A stretch of 8,606 nt of DNA, taken from assembly GCA_036340635.1 (NCBI GenBank), contig JAYYYF010000003.1, positions 1 through 8,606 on the forward strand, written 5' to 3'. Under the pieces are notes generated by a model. The model was not told the origin of the DNA and searched no databases. It saw only the letters and a program-made list of their open reading frames with translations. Both the position numbers and the translations under genes were made by a program. Shown piece after piece: positions 1 through 5,826 of this stretch (position 1 is the first letter of the stretch; each line of letters opens with the position of its first letter). Source of the DNA: GCA-002728855 sp036340635. GTDB taxonomy: Bacteria; Bacteroidota; Bacteroidia; Flavobacteriales; Flavobacteriaceae.

Positions 1-387
1 AACAGTCAAGATAGATGATCCAACTTCATTGCATACCCTTCTCCATGCAAAAACATTACTTGGAAAATCTTCATCAATTAAAAGTATTTGGTCTCCTTTC
101 CTTAGCTTAGGTTCAATTGCTCTTGCAGCAGTATTCATTCCGTAACTTACAGAAGGAACTAGAGCATAATTATCCGGCTTCTCTCCAAAAAGATCAGAGC
201 ATAATACTCTAATCTTTTCAACATCAGTAAAAAATTTTTCAGCAGTCCATTCCCATGGAGTACTTTTTAAATTAGTCCCCTTAATTAATGCTTTTTTAGA
301 ATCATTAAGTTGTGGAGACAAATAAGCGCAATTAAAGTATGAAATTTCTTCAGGAACACTAAACAAATCTCTTTGGCAACCTATCAT
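1..387 (-). CDS. Class V aminotransferase-fold PLP-dependent enzyme (N-terminal part)
   Basis: This frame is open from the ATG at 387 to the left edge and gives the first 129 residues, so the gene is cut and the catalytic lysine lies outside the window. The start (MIGCQRDLFSVPEE), then YFNCAYLSPQL near residue 17, a SVSYGMNTAAR stretch near residue 79 and the KGDQILLIDEDFPSN segment near residue 98 follow the class V aminotransferase/cysteine desulfurase fold. In that family the N-terminal helix is followed by the cofactor-phosphate turn and the first strand of the large domain. Substrate cannot be assigned: desulfurase, kynureninase-like or another transaminase are all possible. Its ATG lies 3 nt after the stop of the 83-aa gene at 391-642, so the two are almost certainly co-transcribed. 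The upstream bases are only A/T-rich, without a Shine-Dalgarno sequence. Confidence 0.85.
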   Translation of the reverse strand, partial: MIGCQRDLFSVPEEISYFNCAYLSPQLNDSKKALIKGTNLKSTPWEWTAEKFFTDVEKIRVLCSDLFGEKPDNYALVPSVSYGMNTAARAIEPKLRKGDQILLIDEDFPSNVFAWRRVCNEVGSSILTV

Positions 388-390
388 AAA

Positions 391-642
391 TTATTTTTTT
401 TTGACCACCCTGACTTTAACCTGTCTTTGTCCATCAATGGTGTCAATGTCAACTTCAACATTTGAATCTTGATCAAGCATCATCATTTGATGCTCTATCA
501 TTTTTCTTCCCATCTTTTTCATTTTCATTTTACCTTGTTTCATTGGAGGATGGTTTTGTTGTTTTCCAAGCAAAAATCCTAATAATCCAAATACTACTGC
601 CAGCAAAGTTATACCAAACCAATTTTCGTTAAGTTGTTTCAT
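391..642 (-). CDS. Small single-span membrane protein with Met/Lys-rich tail
   Basis: An 83-residue protein I do not recognise. Residues 9-26 form one hydrophobic helix with small-residue spacing (G19, G22, G26) of the kind that packs helices together. It is followed by a basic, methionine-rich segment: residues 34-55 hold eight Met plus many Lys, with His31 and His51 at its edges. The last third alternates Val with charged residues (VEVDIDTIDGQ, then VKVRVV), suggesting a short beta hairpin, and ends in three lysines. The gene lies between a 78-aa membrane protein (11 nt upstream) and a PLP enzyme (3 nt downstream), so it belongs to a three-gene transcript. The Met/His content would suit soft-metal binding, but that is inference only. 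Base and residue composition look coding, and the tight spacing supports a real gene. Confidence 0.75.
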   Translation of the reverse strand: MKQLNENWFGITLLAVVFGLLGFLLGKQQNHPPMKQGKMKMKKMGRKMIEHQMMMLDQDSNVEVDIDTIDGQRQVKVRVVKKK

Positions 643-653
643 CTTTGTACTTT

Positions 654-890
654 TTATTTTGATATCAATGTATCCATTTTTTGATTCAATTCTTCAAGCA
701 ATTTAATCATTTCATCATATTTTTTATGATCATCTGAATGCTGCTGAAGATGCTCAGTTCTTGTTGGATTTTCCTCTCCTGATTCTGTAATAATTGCAAA
801 TAAGGCAAGACATCCAAAAAAAACACACCCTGAAATAAAAATAGTTGTATTTATAGCAATAATTTTTAAAGGGTCTTTAAATATTTTCAT
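654..890 (-). CDS. Small membrane protein with C-terminal coiled coil
   Basis: A 78-residue unrecognised protein. I place the start at the ATG at 888-890; a GTG codon directly before it would extend the frame by one residue but is less likely. Residues about 11-34 are a hydrophobic helix containing two cysteines in SGCVFFGC. A polar linker (about 36-55, rich in Glu, His and Gln) leads to a heptad-like stretch, EMIKLLEELNQKMDTL, near residues 60-75 that should form a coiled coil. The cysteine is too deep in the helix and lacks the context of a normal lipobox, so a lipoprotein is unlikely. It is the first gene of a transcript continuing into the 83-aa protein and the PLP enzyme. The only space for a promoter is the 18 nt between the ATG and the terminator palindrome. 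Confidence 0.72.
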   Translation of the reverse strand: MKIFKDPLKIIAINTTIFISGCVFFGCLALFAIITESGEENPTRTEHLQQHSDDHKKYDEMIKLLEELNQKMDTLISK

Positions 891-895
891 CACAT

Positions 896-903
896 CAAAT
901 TTA
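896..903 (-). promoter_or_regulatory. Candidate -7 element TAAATTTG, possibly giving a leaderless mRNA
   Basis: Read on the minus strand, TAAATTTG matches the Bacteroidota -7 consensus TAnnTTTG exactly and ends 5 nt before the ATG at 890. Transcription from it would begin at or next to the start codon. No TTG-type -33 box is visible at the expected distance, because that place is occupied by the GC arms of the terminator palindrome. In DNA this AT-rich a chance match is possible. Confidence 0.35.
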
Positions 904-908
904 CAAAG

Positions 909-936
909 AAAAAACCCTCCATATGGAGGGTTTTTT
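909..936. terminator. Bidirectional intrinsic terminator (perfect palindrome)
   Basis: A perfect 28-bp palindrome: six A, then CCCTCCATATGGAGGG, then six T. RNA from either strand would form a GC-rich stem followed by a U run. On the minus strand it lies 31 nt beyond the stop of the gene at 968-1426, so it is that gene's terminator. The next gene on the same strand starts only 18 nt further on. It is the clearest terminator in the window. Confidence 0.92.
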
Positions 937-967
937 AATCTATTAATAATTAAAATTATGTCTTTTG

Positions 968-1426
968 CTATTCACTAGACTTTAATCTTCTAAAAACATA
1001 TCTCGTTATAAAAATAGCGTCAGGTTCTTTATCTGCAGATTCAACGCCAGTTGCCATAAAAGCCAATTCCCAACCCTCGGCTGCCAAGGCATTCATTTTT
1101 GCAGTAACCATTGCATCATTTGTTGCAATGTTATTAAATCTTATACCACCTACATTATAAAAGTTTAAAAGCTTAGTTTCCTCAAAAGCTTTTGTCCTTA
1201 TTTCACTTCTTTTTGCTTTAGATTTGTCCTTCTTGGTTTTCCCATCTACTTCACGCCTAACAGTTGTCGCATATTGATAATCAACGTTCTCTGTTTCAGC
1301 TATCATTCTGGACCTTCCTAACCCGCTCTGAATTAAAGACTCAACAGTTGTAACGGTTTTATATTCATATATCTGAGCATTAATAGATAATGACCCTAGT
1401 AAAAAAATTAATAAAATGTTTTTCAT
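968..1426 (-). CDS. Exported protein with DUF4177-like C-terminus
   Basis: A 152-residue protein with a signal peptide (MKNILLIFLLGSLSINA, cleavage before Gln18), so it is periplasmic or secreted. Two parts recall the DUF4177 pattern: an opening YEYKTV strand at residues 20-25 and, much later, MNALAAEGWELAFMA (111-125) followed by a strand of the type ITRYVFRR (140-147). Small DUF4177 proteins usually place these about 25-35 residues apart. Here about 85 residues, including a Lys-rich stretch (63-73), separate them, so this is an extended variant or only an analogue. Function is unknown. It ends in the strong terminator at 909-936. A possible 51-aa gene lies 43 nt upstream on the same strand. 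The leader is A-rich with no Shine-Dalgarno sequence. Confidence 0.82.
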   Translation of the reverse strand: MKNILLIFLLGSLSINAQIYEYKTVTTVESLIQSGLGRSRMIAETENVDYQYATTVRREVDGKTKKDKSKAKRSEIRTKAFEETKLLNFYNVGGIRFNNIATNDAMVTAKMNALAAEGWELAFMATGVESADKEPDAIFITRYVFRRLKSSE

Positions 1427-1469
1427 GATTTTTTTTTATTTGAAGCAATATACAAAATAGTAAATAATA

Positions 1470-1625
1470 CTAGGCGTTTTTGAAAAGATGATGTATCGCT
1501 CTGTCAATCATTTTCAAATCAAAATCTCTAGTATGTACAGCAAGTTTAGAATTATAATTAAACAACTCAAAAATTTTACTGACATGTTGTTTATATTCTC
1601 TACTATATTTATCATTACCTTCCAT
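1470..1625 (-). CDS. Possible small soluble protein, 51 aa
   Basis: A 51-codon frame from the ATG at 1625 to TAG at 1470. The protein (MEGNDKYSREYKQHVSK... ending AIHHLFKNA) is charged and helical in character, with periodic hydrophobics (IFELF, LKMIDRAIHHLF). This is unlike the hydrophobic or low-complexity products of the other frames here. The ATG is the first in-frame start after a stop five codons upstream. I do not recognise the family. It lies 43 nt upstream of the exported protein at 968-1426 and diverges from the MFS gene at 1708. It could be a real small gene or the remnant of a larger one. Codon appearance and length alone do not settle it. Confidence 0.45.
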   Translation of the reverse strand: MEGNDKYSREYKQHVSKIFELFNYNSKLAVHTRDFDLKMIDRAIHHLFKNA

Positions 1626-1707
1626 GGCATTATAAATTTAATATTTTTTTTATAATCCAAATAAGCATATAAAAAATTGTTGTTCCTTATATTCCACCTT
1701 TTTAACA

Positions 1708-2961
1708 ATGAAAGATAGAGGCCCATTTTCATACATAATCCTTTTAATACTTGCAGGGGAATCTGTTTATATACTTCCATATGTTTTGGCAAGAGTTTTT
1801 AGGCCAACTTTTTTAGATGTATTTGAATTAAGCAATTTTCAGCTGGGAAGCTTGTTCTCAACATACGGTATCGTGGCGCTAATTTCGTATGCTTATGGAG
1901 GAGTAATTGCAGATAAATTTTTGCCAAGAAAATTGATGGCATTGTCTTTATTTTCAACTGCTCTGGGAGGTATTATACTTGCAATTTTCCCGTCATACCT
2001 AGTTTTACAAATCTTGTTTGGTTTCTGGGGTTTTACTACTGTTTTTTTATTTTGGGGAGCAATGATAAAGGCTACCCGACTGTGGGGAGGTTCTTTAAGT
2101 CAGGGGAAAGCCTTTGGTTTTTTAGATGGAGGAAGAGGATTGGTTGCAGCATCAATCAGTAGTGTTGGTGTATTTATTTTCTCATTGATTTTAACAACTG
2201 ATATTGAATCAGCAACCTTTGTCGATCGTCAGAATGCATTTAGGTATGTCATTTTATTTTCTTCATCAGTGGTTGCTTTAATTGGGGTCTTGGTACTTTT
2301 TTTTATGAAAATGAAAGGAGAAAAAGAGTTAAAAGAATTGGCTTCTTCGAATTCAAGAAAAAACATTAAATCTGTTCTTAAAATACCTTCAGTTTGGTTA
2401 TTGATGATCATAATAATGTCTGCATATGTTGGTTATAAATTAACTGATATATACTCTTTATACGCTTCTGATGTTATGCTTTATGATCAAATTCAAGCTG
2501 CAGAAGTAGGGACACTACAGCTATATCTCCGCCCGATAGTTTGTGTAACAATTGGTTTTCTTTCTGACAAGACTAGTGGTATATCATGGATTATAACAGG
2601 TTTCATTATCATGTTATTTGGAGCTACCATTTTTGCTTCCGGAGTAATTAAATCAAACATGGACCTTATTTTTTTCTTATCATTAATAATAGTTGCAGTA
2701 GGTACATATGCTGTTCGAGCTCTTTATTTTGCAGTTTTTCAAGAAGGAAAAATACCATTATCAATTACTGGAACAGCGGTTGGAATAATTTCCATAGTTG
2801 GATATACACCAGATATTTTCGCAAGTCCGATTATGGGTTATCTATTGGACAGTTTCCCAGGTGTTCTAGGTCACCAATATGTTTTTGGTATGTTAGTTGT
2901 TTTCTCTATTTTGGGTTTGTTAGCTTCAATAAAGTTTGCCAAATTAATAAGGTCAACTTGA
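1708..2961 (+). CDS. MFS transporter, 12 TM helices
   Basis: A 417-residue inner-membrane secondary transporter of the major facilitator superfamily, of usual length for 12 helices. The cytoplasmic loop between helices 2 and 3 carries motif A (GGVIADKFLPRK, residues 64-75, with Asp69 and Arg74). A degenerate second copy appears in the C-terminal half as GFLSDK (283-288). Residues 124-144 (RLWGGSLSQGKAFGFLDGGRG) and the C-terminal GTAVGIISIVGY stretch (355-366) resemble the YihN/organophosphate-type MFS branch, so an organic anion or sugar derivative is a reasonable guess. The substrate cannot be read from the sequence. A basic cytoplasmic loop (about 201-225, KMKGEKELKE...) joins the two six-helix halves. 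The gene is alone on the plus strand. The ATG is well placed, since the first helix begins a few residues later. No convincing -33/-7 pair is visible upstream. Confidence 0.93.
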   Translation: MKDRGPFSYIILLILAGESVYILPYVLARVFRPTFLDVFELSNFQLGSLFSTYGIVALISYAYGGVIADKFLPRKLMALSLFSTALGGIILAIFPSYLVLQILFGFWGFTTVFLFWGAMIKATRLWGGSLSQGKAFGFLDGGRGLVAASISSVGVFIFSLILTTDIESATFVDRQNAFRYVILFSSSVVALIGVLVLFFMKMKGEKELKELASSNSRKNIKSVLKIPSVWLLMIIIMSAYVGYKLTDIYSLYASDVMLYDQIQAAEVGTLQLYLRPIVCVTIGFLSDKTSGISWIITGFIIMLFGATIFASGVIKSNMDLIFFLSLIIVAVGTYAVRALYFAVFQEGKIPLSITGTAVGIISIVGYTPDIFASPIMGYLLDSFPGVLGHQYVFGMLVVFSILGLLASIKFAKLIRST

Positions 2962-2977
2962 TATTATAAACATTGTT

Positions 2978-3000
2978 ATTATTGATAGAATAATTTTTTT
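2978..3000 (+). terminator. Weak AT-only hairpin with T run after the MFS gene
   Basis: ATTATT pairs with AATAAT around the loop GATAG and is followed by six T, starting 16 nt past the MFS stop. The stem is six A-T pairs only, so termination would be weak. Position and the T run are the support. Confidence 0.4.
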
Positions 3001-3013
3001 CATAATCTTAGTT

Positions 3014-3124
3014 TTAAAGATAGCCTAACAAATATGCTACAAATAGAACAGCTATTATTATAATTGAAAGCCCGATAATCTTAATAAGAAGGTTATAACC
3101 CGTTACCATTTTTGACCACCACAT
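3014..3124 (-). CDS. 36-residue single-span membrane peptide
   Basis: A 36-codon frame from the ATG at 3124 to TAA at 3014. The peptide starts MWWSKMVTGYNLLIK and continues into an unbroken hydrophobic helix (residues 16-36, with SIIIIAVLFVAYLLG). An amphipathic, basic N-terminus followed by one helix running to the C-terminus is typical of small inner-membrane proteins that sit in or modulate larger complexes. The gene stands alone: a candidate terminator for the upstream oxidoreductase lies 55 nt before it, and an exact TAnnTTTG element ends 5 nt before its ATG. The MFS gene runs toward it from the other side. I cannot name a family. It is below the size most gene callers report. Confidence 0.62.
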   Translation of the reverse strand: MWWSKMVTGYNLLIKIIGLSIIIIAVLFVAYLLGYL

Positions 3125-3129
3125 AAACG

Positions 3130-3137
3130 CAAATGTA
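3130..3137 (-). promoter_or_regulatory. Candidate -7 element TACATTTG before the 36-aa gene
   Basis: TACATTTG fits TAnnTTTG exactly and is separated from the ATG at 3124 by CGTTT. This is the same 5-nt spacing as the element before the 78-aa gene at 890. The predicted start of transcription falls at the start codon. No TTG box is seen at the usual -33 distance. Confidence 0.38.
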
Positions 3138-3178
3138 GCCAAAACATCTAGGTTTTAGAATAAATCTAATCAACAGCT

Positions 3179-3198
3179 AAAAAAAAAATCACCAGATT
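3179..3198 (-). terminator. Short hairpin plus T run after the Gfo/Idh/MocA gene
   Basis: On the minus strand AATC and GATT can pair around TGGT and run directly into a tract of ten T, about 10 nt after the stop at 3208. The 4-bp stem is weak, but the T tract and position fit an intrinsic terminator. Confidence 0.4.
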
Positions 3199-3207
3199 AA
3201 GAAACAA

Positions 3208-4533
3208 TTATATAAATTTAGTTTTTCCAGGTTTTGGTATTATATAATTCCCTTCTTTATCTGGTTTAGTTGGAGGGATACTATCCCAAGTCATCTCTTC
3301 TGGCACAAGTTGCAATTTTGATTCCATAGCCTGTTTGAAAGTAATTTTCTTCCCTGTATATGTTGCCATTCTACCCAAAATTGCAGTCAGTGTGCTTTTT
3401 GCTCCATTTTCAGTATCCGATATTAAATCGCCATTTCTAATTGAAGCAAACAAACGGTCATGTTCAACTTGATATGGGTTTGGATCTTCTTTCTTAGGAT
3501 ATTTATATAGTATTTTTCCATCAAGATCAACAATTTCTCCCTTTCCAATTTCTATGCTCCCTTTTGTCCCTTGAAAAACCTCATCAACACGTCTCATACA
3601 GCCTGGAATATGTCGACATTGACTTGAAATAACAGCTCCATTTGCATAAGTGAATTCGACAAAATGATGATCAAAAATCTCACCATGGTCTTTACCTTTT
3701 CTTACCTCTCTCCCTCCCATACCTTGAGCAGATACAGGATAATCTCCTATAAACCAGTTTGCTACATCAATGTTATGAATGTGCTGTTCTAAAATATGAT
3801 CTCCACACAACCAATTAAAGTAATACCAATTTCTCATTTGATACTCCAATTCAGACTGACCAGATTGTCTATTATTTGTCCATACGCCATCACCGTTCCA
3901 ATACACCTGTCCACCTCTAATCTTTCCTATTAAACCATTATCAATCTTATTTTTAAAATCTAAATATTTAGATTCATAATGTCTTTGTAAGCCAACAACT
4001 ACATTTAATTTTTTTTGTTTTGCAATTTTAGCCACAGAAAGAACTTTTCTAACACCTACAGGATCAGTGGCTAAAGGCTTTTCCATAAAAACATGTTTAT
4101 CCTGAGAAATAGCATACTCAAAATGATATGGACGAAACCCTGGAGGAGTAGTTAATATTACTACATCTGCTAAATCAATTGCTTTTTTGTATGCATCAAA
4201 TCCAACAAATATATTTTTCTCTTTTATCTTTATTTTTATTGACCCTTCAACATTTTCTTTGATACTCTTTAAGCTATTTTCTATTCGATCCTTAAATGCA
4301 TCTGCCATAGCAACTAACTCAACATTTTCATCTGCTCTAAGTGCTTGAACAGCAGCACCAGCTCCTCTTCCTCCGCAACCTACCAGTGCTACTTTTAATT
4401 TTTTCTCAGCATGAACATTTGACATTGCTTCAACAAATAATGGTGAGGTAATAACTGCACCAGAGGCCAGAGTAGTCTTTTTTATAAAAGAACGTCTGGA
4501 CTTGTTTTCTAATGGTTTTGATTTATTTTTCAT
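3208..4533 (-). CDS. Tat-exported Gfo/Idh/MocA family oxidoreductase
   Basis: A 441-residue NAD(P)-dependent oxidoreductase of the Gfo/Idh/MocA family. The N-terminus carries a twin-arginine signal (SRRSFIKKT, Arg13-Arg14, then a hydrophobic stretch to about residue 40), so it is folded with cofactor in the cytoplasm and exported. The Rossmann domain follows: VALVGCGGRGAGA (48-60) binds the dinucleotide, and MEKPLATD (150-157) holds the family's conserved EKP lysine. The C-terminal alpha/beta domain contains GDHILEQHIHNIDVANW (244-260), where the histidines and aspartate probably line the active site. Exported members act on sugars, and some (GH109) are glycosidases using NAD in a redox mechanism; the substrate here is not determined. 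It starts 21 nt after the stop of the FGE-like gene, so the two form one transcript and probably one exported pathway. Confidence 0.92.
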   Translation of the reverse strand: MKNKSKPLENKSRRSFIKKTTLASGAVITSPLFVEAMSNVHAEKKLKVALVGCGGRGAGAAVQALRADENVELVAMADAFKDRIENSLKSIKENVEGSIKIKIKEKNIFVGFDAYKKAIDLADVVILTTPPGFRPYHFEYAISQDKHVFMEKPLATDPVGVRKVLSVAKIAKQKKLNVVVGLQRHYESKYLDFKNKIDNGLIGKIRGGQVYWNGDGVWTNNRQSGQSELEYQMRNWYYFNWLCGDHILEQHIHNIDVANWFIGDYPVSAQGMGGREVRKGKDHGEIFDHHFVEFTYANGAVISSQCRHIPGCMRRVDEVFQGTKGSIEIGKGEIVDLDGKILYKYPKKEDPNPYQVEHDRLFASIRNGDLISDTENGAKSTLTAILGRMATYTGKKITFKQAMESKLQLVPEEMTWDSIPPTKPDKEGNYIIPKPGKTKFI

Positions 4534-4554
4534 TAAGATTATAATTTATTTGAT

Positions 4555-5523
4555 TTAATAACTCCAATATTTTTTTTGAATTTCTTCAGATGGTATTTCA
4601 AGTGGACGTACAACACGAAATCCTAAAAATTGTGCATCTGTATGCCACCAAAGACTCTTTGGAATTTGTGGATCTTGTCGCTTCCACTTTTTTGATGAAG
4701 GTTTCCTAGAGGAGCTCCTAAGACGATCGGATTTGTCCATCCATGAACCTCCTCTCACAACCCTAGGGTATGTTTTTATTGGAACTTCATATGGGTTTTT
4801 CACCTCGCCTTTTTTACGTTTTTTATAAGCTATTGGTATATATTGATCCAAAGTCCATTCAGAGACATTCCCATGCATGTCATATAATCCCCAAGGGTTT
4901 GGTTTTTTTTGACCTACTTTGTGATATTTTTCATCACTATTTTCAACATACCAAGCATATTTTTTTAACTCATTAGAATCTTCTCCAAAAGAATAAGCCT
5001 CATTAGATCCTGCCCTACATGCATATTCCCATTCAGCTTCCGTTGGAAGCCTATAAAATTTGCCAGTCATTGCTGACAACCATTCACAAAATTTGACTGC
5101 TGCTAATTGCGTCATCCCTATTGCTGGATAGCCATCTGTTCCCATGCCAAAACTCATTTCAACATAAGGAGTAGTGGCCCCTGTAACACCATCTACGTCA
5201 ATTAAAACTTCATTCTTTAAATCCTGCTCTATTTGATATTGATCAATTTCACGAGTTACAAAAAGATTATACAAATTCCAGGTTATTTCATATTGACCCA
5301 TCCAAAAAGCATCTATACTAACTTCGTGTTGAGGCTCTTCGTCTGCAAAATGTCCTTTTTCTGATTTTGGACTACCCATTAAAAATGAACCTTCAGGAAT
5401 AAATACCATTGGTATATTTTCTTTTGTTTTAGGAATTTTTTGAACATAATTATTTTGAGCACTTATTTCATATGAAAATATTAAAATAACAAAAAATGAA
5501 AATGTTTGATTTGAGTAATTCAT
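4555..5523 (-). CDS. Exported SUMF1/FGE-sulfatase domain protein without catalytic cysteines
   Basis: A 322-residue protein with an N-terminal signal (about 1-22, ending EISAQ) and one formylglycine-generating-enzyme-type domain. Family landmarks appear in order: PEGSFLMGS (43-51), the EEPQHEV turn (62-68), RLPTEAEWEYACRAG (158-172), NPWGLYDMHGNVSEW (209-223), RVVRGGSW (254-261) and GFRVVRP (301-307). True aerobic FGEs carry two copper-binding catalytic cysteines soon after RGGSW. Here that segment reads MDKSDRLRSSSRK with none, and the protein's only cysteines are Cys146 and Cys169. It is therefore unlikely to make formylglycine, and more likely a binding or other member of this fold. It lies upstream of the Tat-exported oxidoreductase (21-nt gap) and 43 nt after a small membrane protein gene. 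Confidence 0.92.
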   Translation of the reverse strand: MNYSNQTFSFFVILIFSYEISAQNNYVQKIPKTKENIPMVFIPEGSFLMGSPKSEKGHFADEEPQHEVSIDAFWMGQYEITWNLYNLFVTREIDQYQIEQDLKNEVLIDVDGVTGATTPYVEMSFGMGTDGYPAIGMTQLAAVKFCEWLSAMTGKFYRLPTEAEWEYACRAGSNEAYSFGEDSNELKKYAWYVENSDEKYHKVGQKKPNPWGLYDMHGNVSEWTLDQYIPIAYKKRKKGEVKNPYEVPIKTYPRVVRGGSWMDKSDRLRSSSRKPSSKKWKRQDPQIPKSLWWHTDAQFLGFRVVRPLEIPSEEIQKKYWSY

Positions 5524-5566
5524 TTAATATTAGTATCCTATTAATTTTTTGATTGCTTTTTTCATT

Positions 5567-5749
5567 TTATTTTTTCTTTGAATAAACTTGAGCGGCAAAC
5601 AAAATTAAAAATATCCCCAAAACAGAATTTATATAATCAGGATAATTTGTAGTTCCCCAGAAATCAGTAGAAGCATCAATTAAAATGTTTATTAGGATAA
5701 GTATTCCCGCAATGTTAAGTAAGACTTTATAATTCATTTTCAATACCAT
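5567..5749 (-). CDS. Two-helix small membrane protein
   Basis: A 60-residue unrecognised protein from the ATG at 5749; a second ATG at 5737 (MNYKVLL...) would give 56 residues and is equally plausible, being preceded by GAAAA. Two hydrophobic helices (about residues 9-26 and 40-57 of the longer form) flank a polar loop with DASTDFWGTTNYPDY, and the protein ends in three lysines. With the basic ends inside, the loop would face the periplasm. It is the first gene of the block leading to the FGE-like protein. An 11-codon frame (MKKAIKKLIGY, 5530-5565) fills most of the 43-nt gap. A bHLH-like or enzymatic role is not suggested by any motif. The gene diverges from the plug-domain protein at 5827. 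Confidence 0.68.
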   Translation of the reverse strand: MVLKMNYKVLLNIAGILILINILIDASTDFWGTTNYPDYINSVLGIFLILFAAQVYSKKK

Positions 5750-5757
5750 AAATGTAA

Positions 5758-5791
5758 AAAATTAGTTGTTAATAGTTTAATAACTAATTTT
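5758..5791. promoter_or_regulatory. AT-rich dyad in the divergent intergenic region
   Basis: ATTAGTTGTTAA (5761-5772) and TTAATAACTAAT (5777-5788) form 12-bp arms with one mismatch around a TAGT loop, and flanking A/T bases extend the pairing to 15 bp. It lies between two divergent genes, 9 nt from one start and 36 nt from the other, so a transcription terminator is unlikely. A regulator-binding operator or an AT-rich promoter feature fits better. A weak plus-strand promoter (TTG at 5766, TAATTTTA at 5785, 16-bp spacer) would overlap it. Confidence 0.35.
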
Positions 5792-5826
5792 AAGTAGAAT
5801 TAAAATAAAATAAACCCAAAAAAGAG

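Noticed and set aside
1651..1656. TATAAT upstream of the MFS gene as a sigma70-type -10
   Set aside because: Bacteroidota promoters use TAnnTTTG rather than TATAAT, no -35 partner is present, and the sequence is common in such AT-rich spacer.
1514..1792. A 92-aa minus-strand frame across the MFS start
   Set aside because: It overlaps the MFS gene's first helix by 85 bp, its product is a low-complexity hydrophobic string of Ile/Leu, and no upstream leader fits. The charged 51-aa frame on the same strand is the better candidate.
2229..2411. 60-aa minus-strand frame inside the MFS gene
   Set aside because: Fully inside a well-supported gene on the opposite strand, with no motif or signal of its own.
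2953..3003. A 16-codon minus frame, MKKIILSIITMFIISS, ending in TGA where a lipobox cysteine would sit
   Set aside because: It looks like a lipoprotein signal with its Cys codon turned to stop. However, it overlaps the end of the MFS gene, and more stops follow within a few codons. No gene body remains, and an AT-rich chance frame is simpler.
4770..4976. 68-aa plus-strand frame inside the FGE-like gene
   Set aside because: Antisense shadow of a gene with clear family motifs.
5530..5565. An 11-codon frame (MKKAIKKLIGY) between the two-helix gene and the FGE-like gene
   Set aside because: Too short to separate from chance in A-rich spacer; it may at most help translational coupling.
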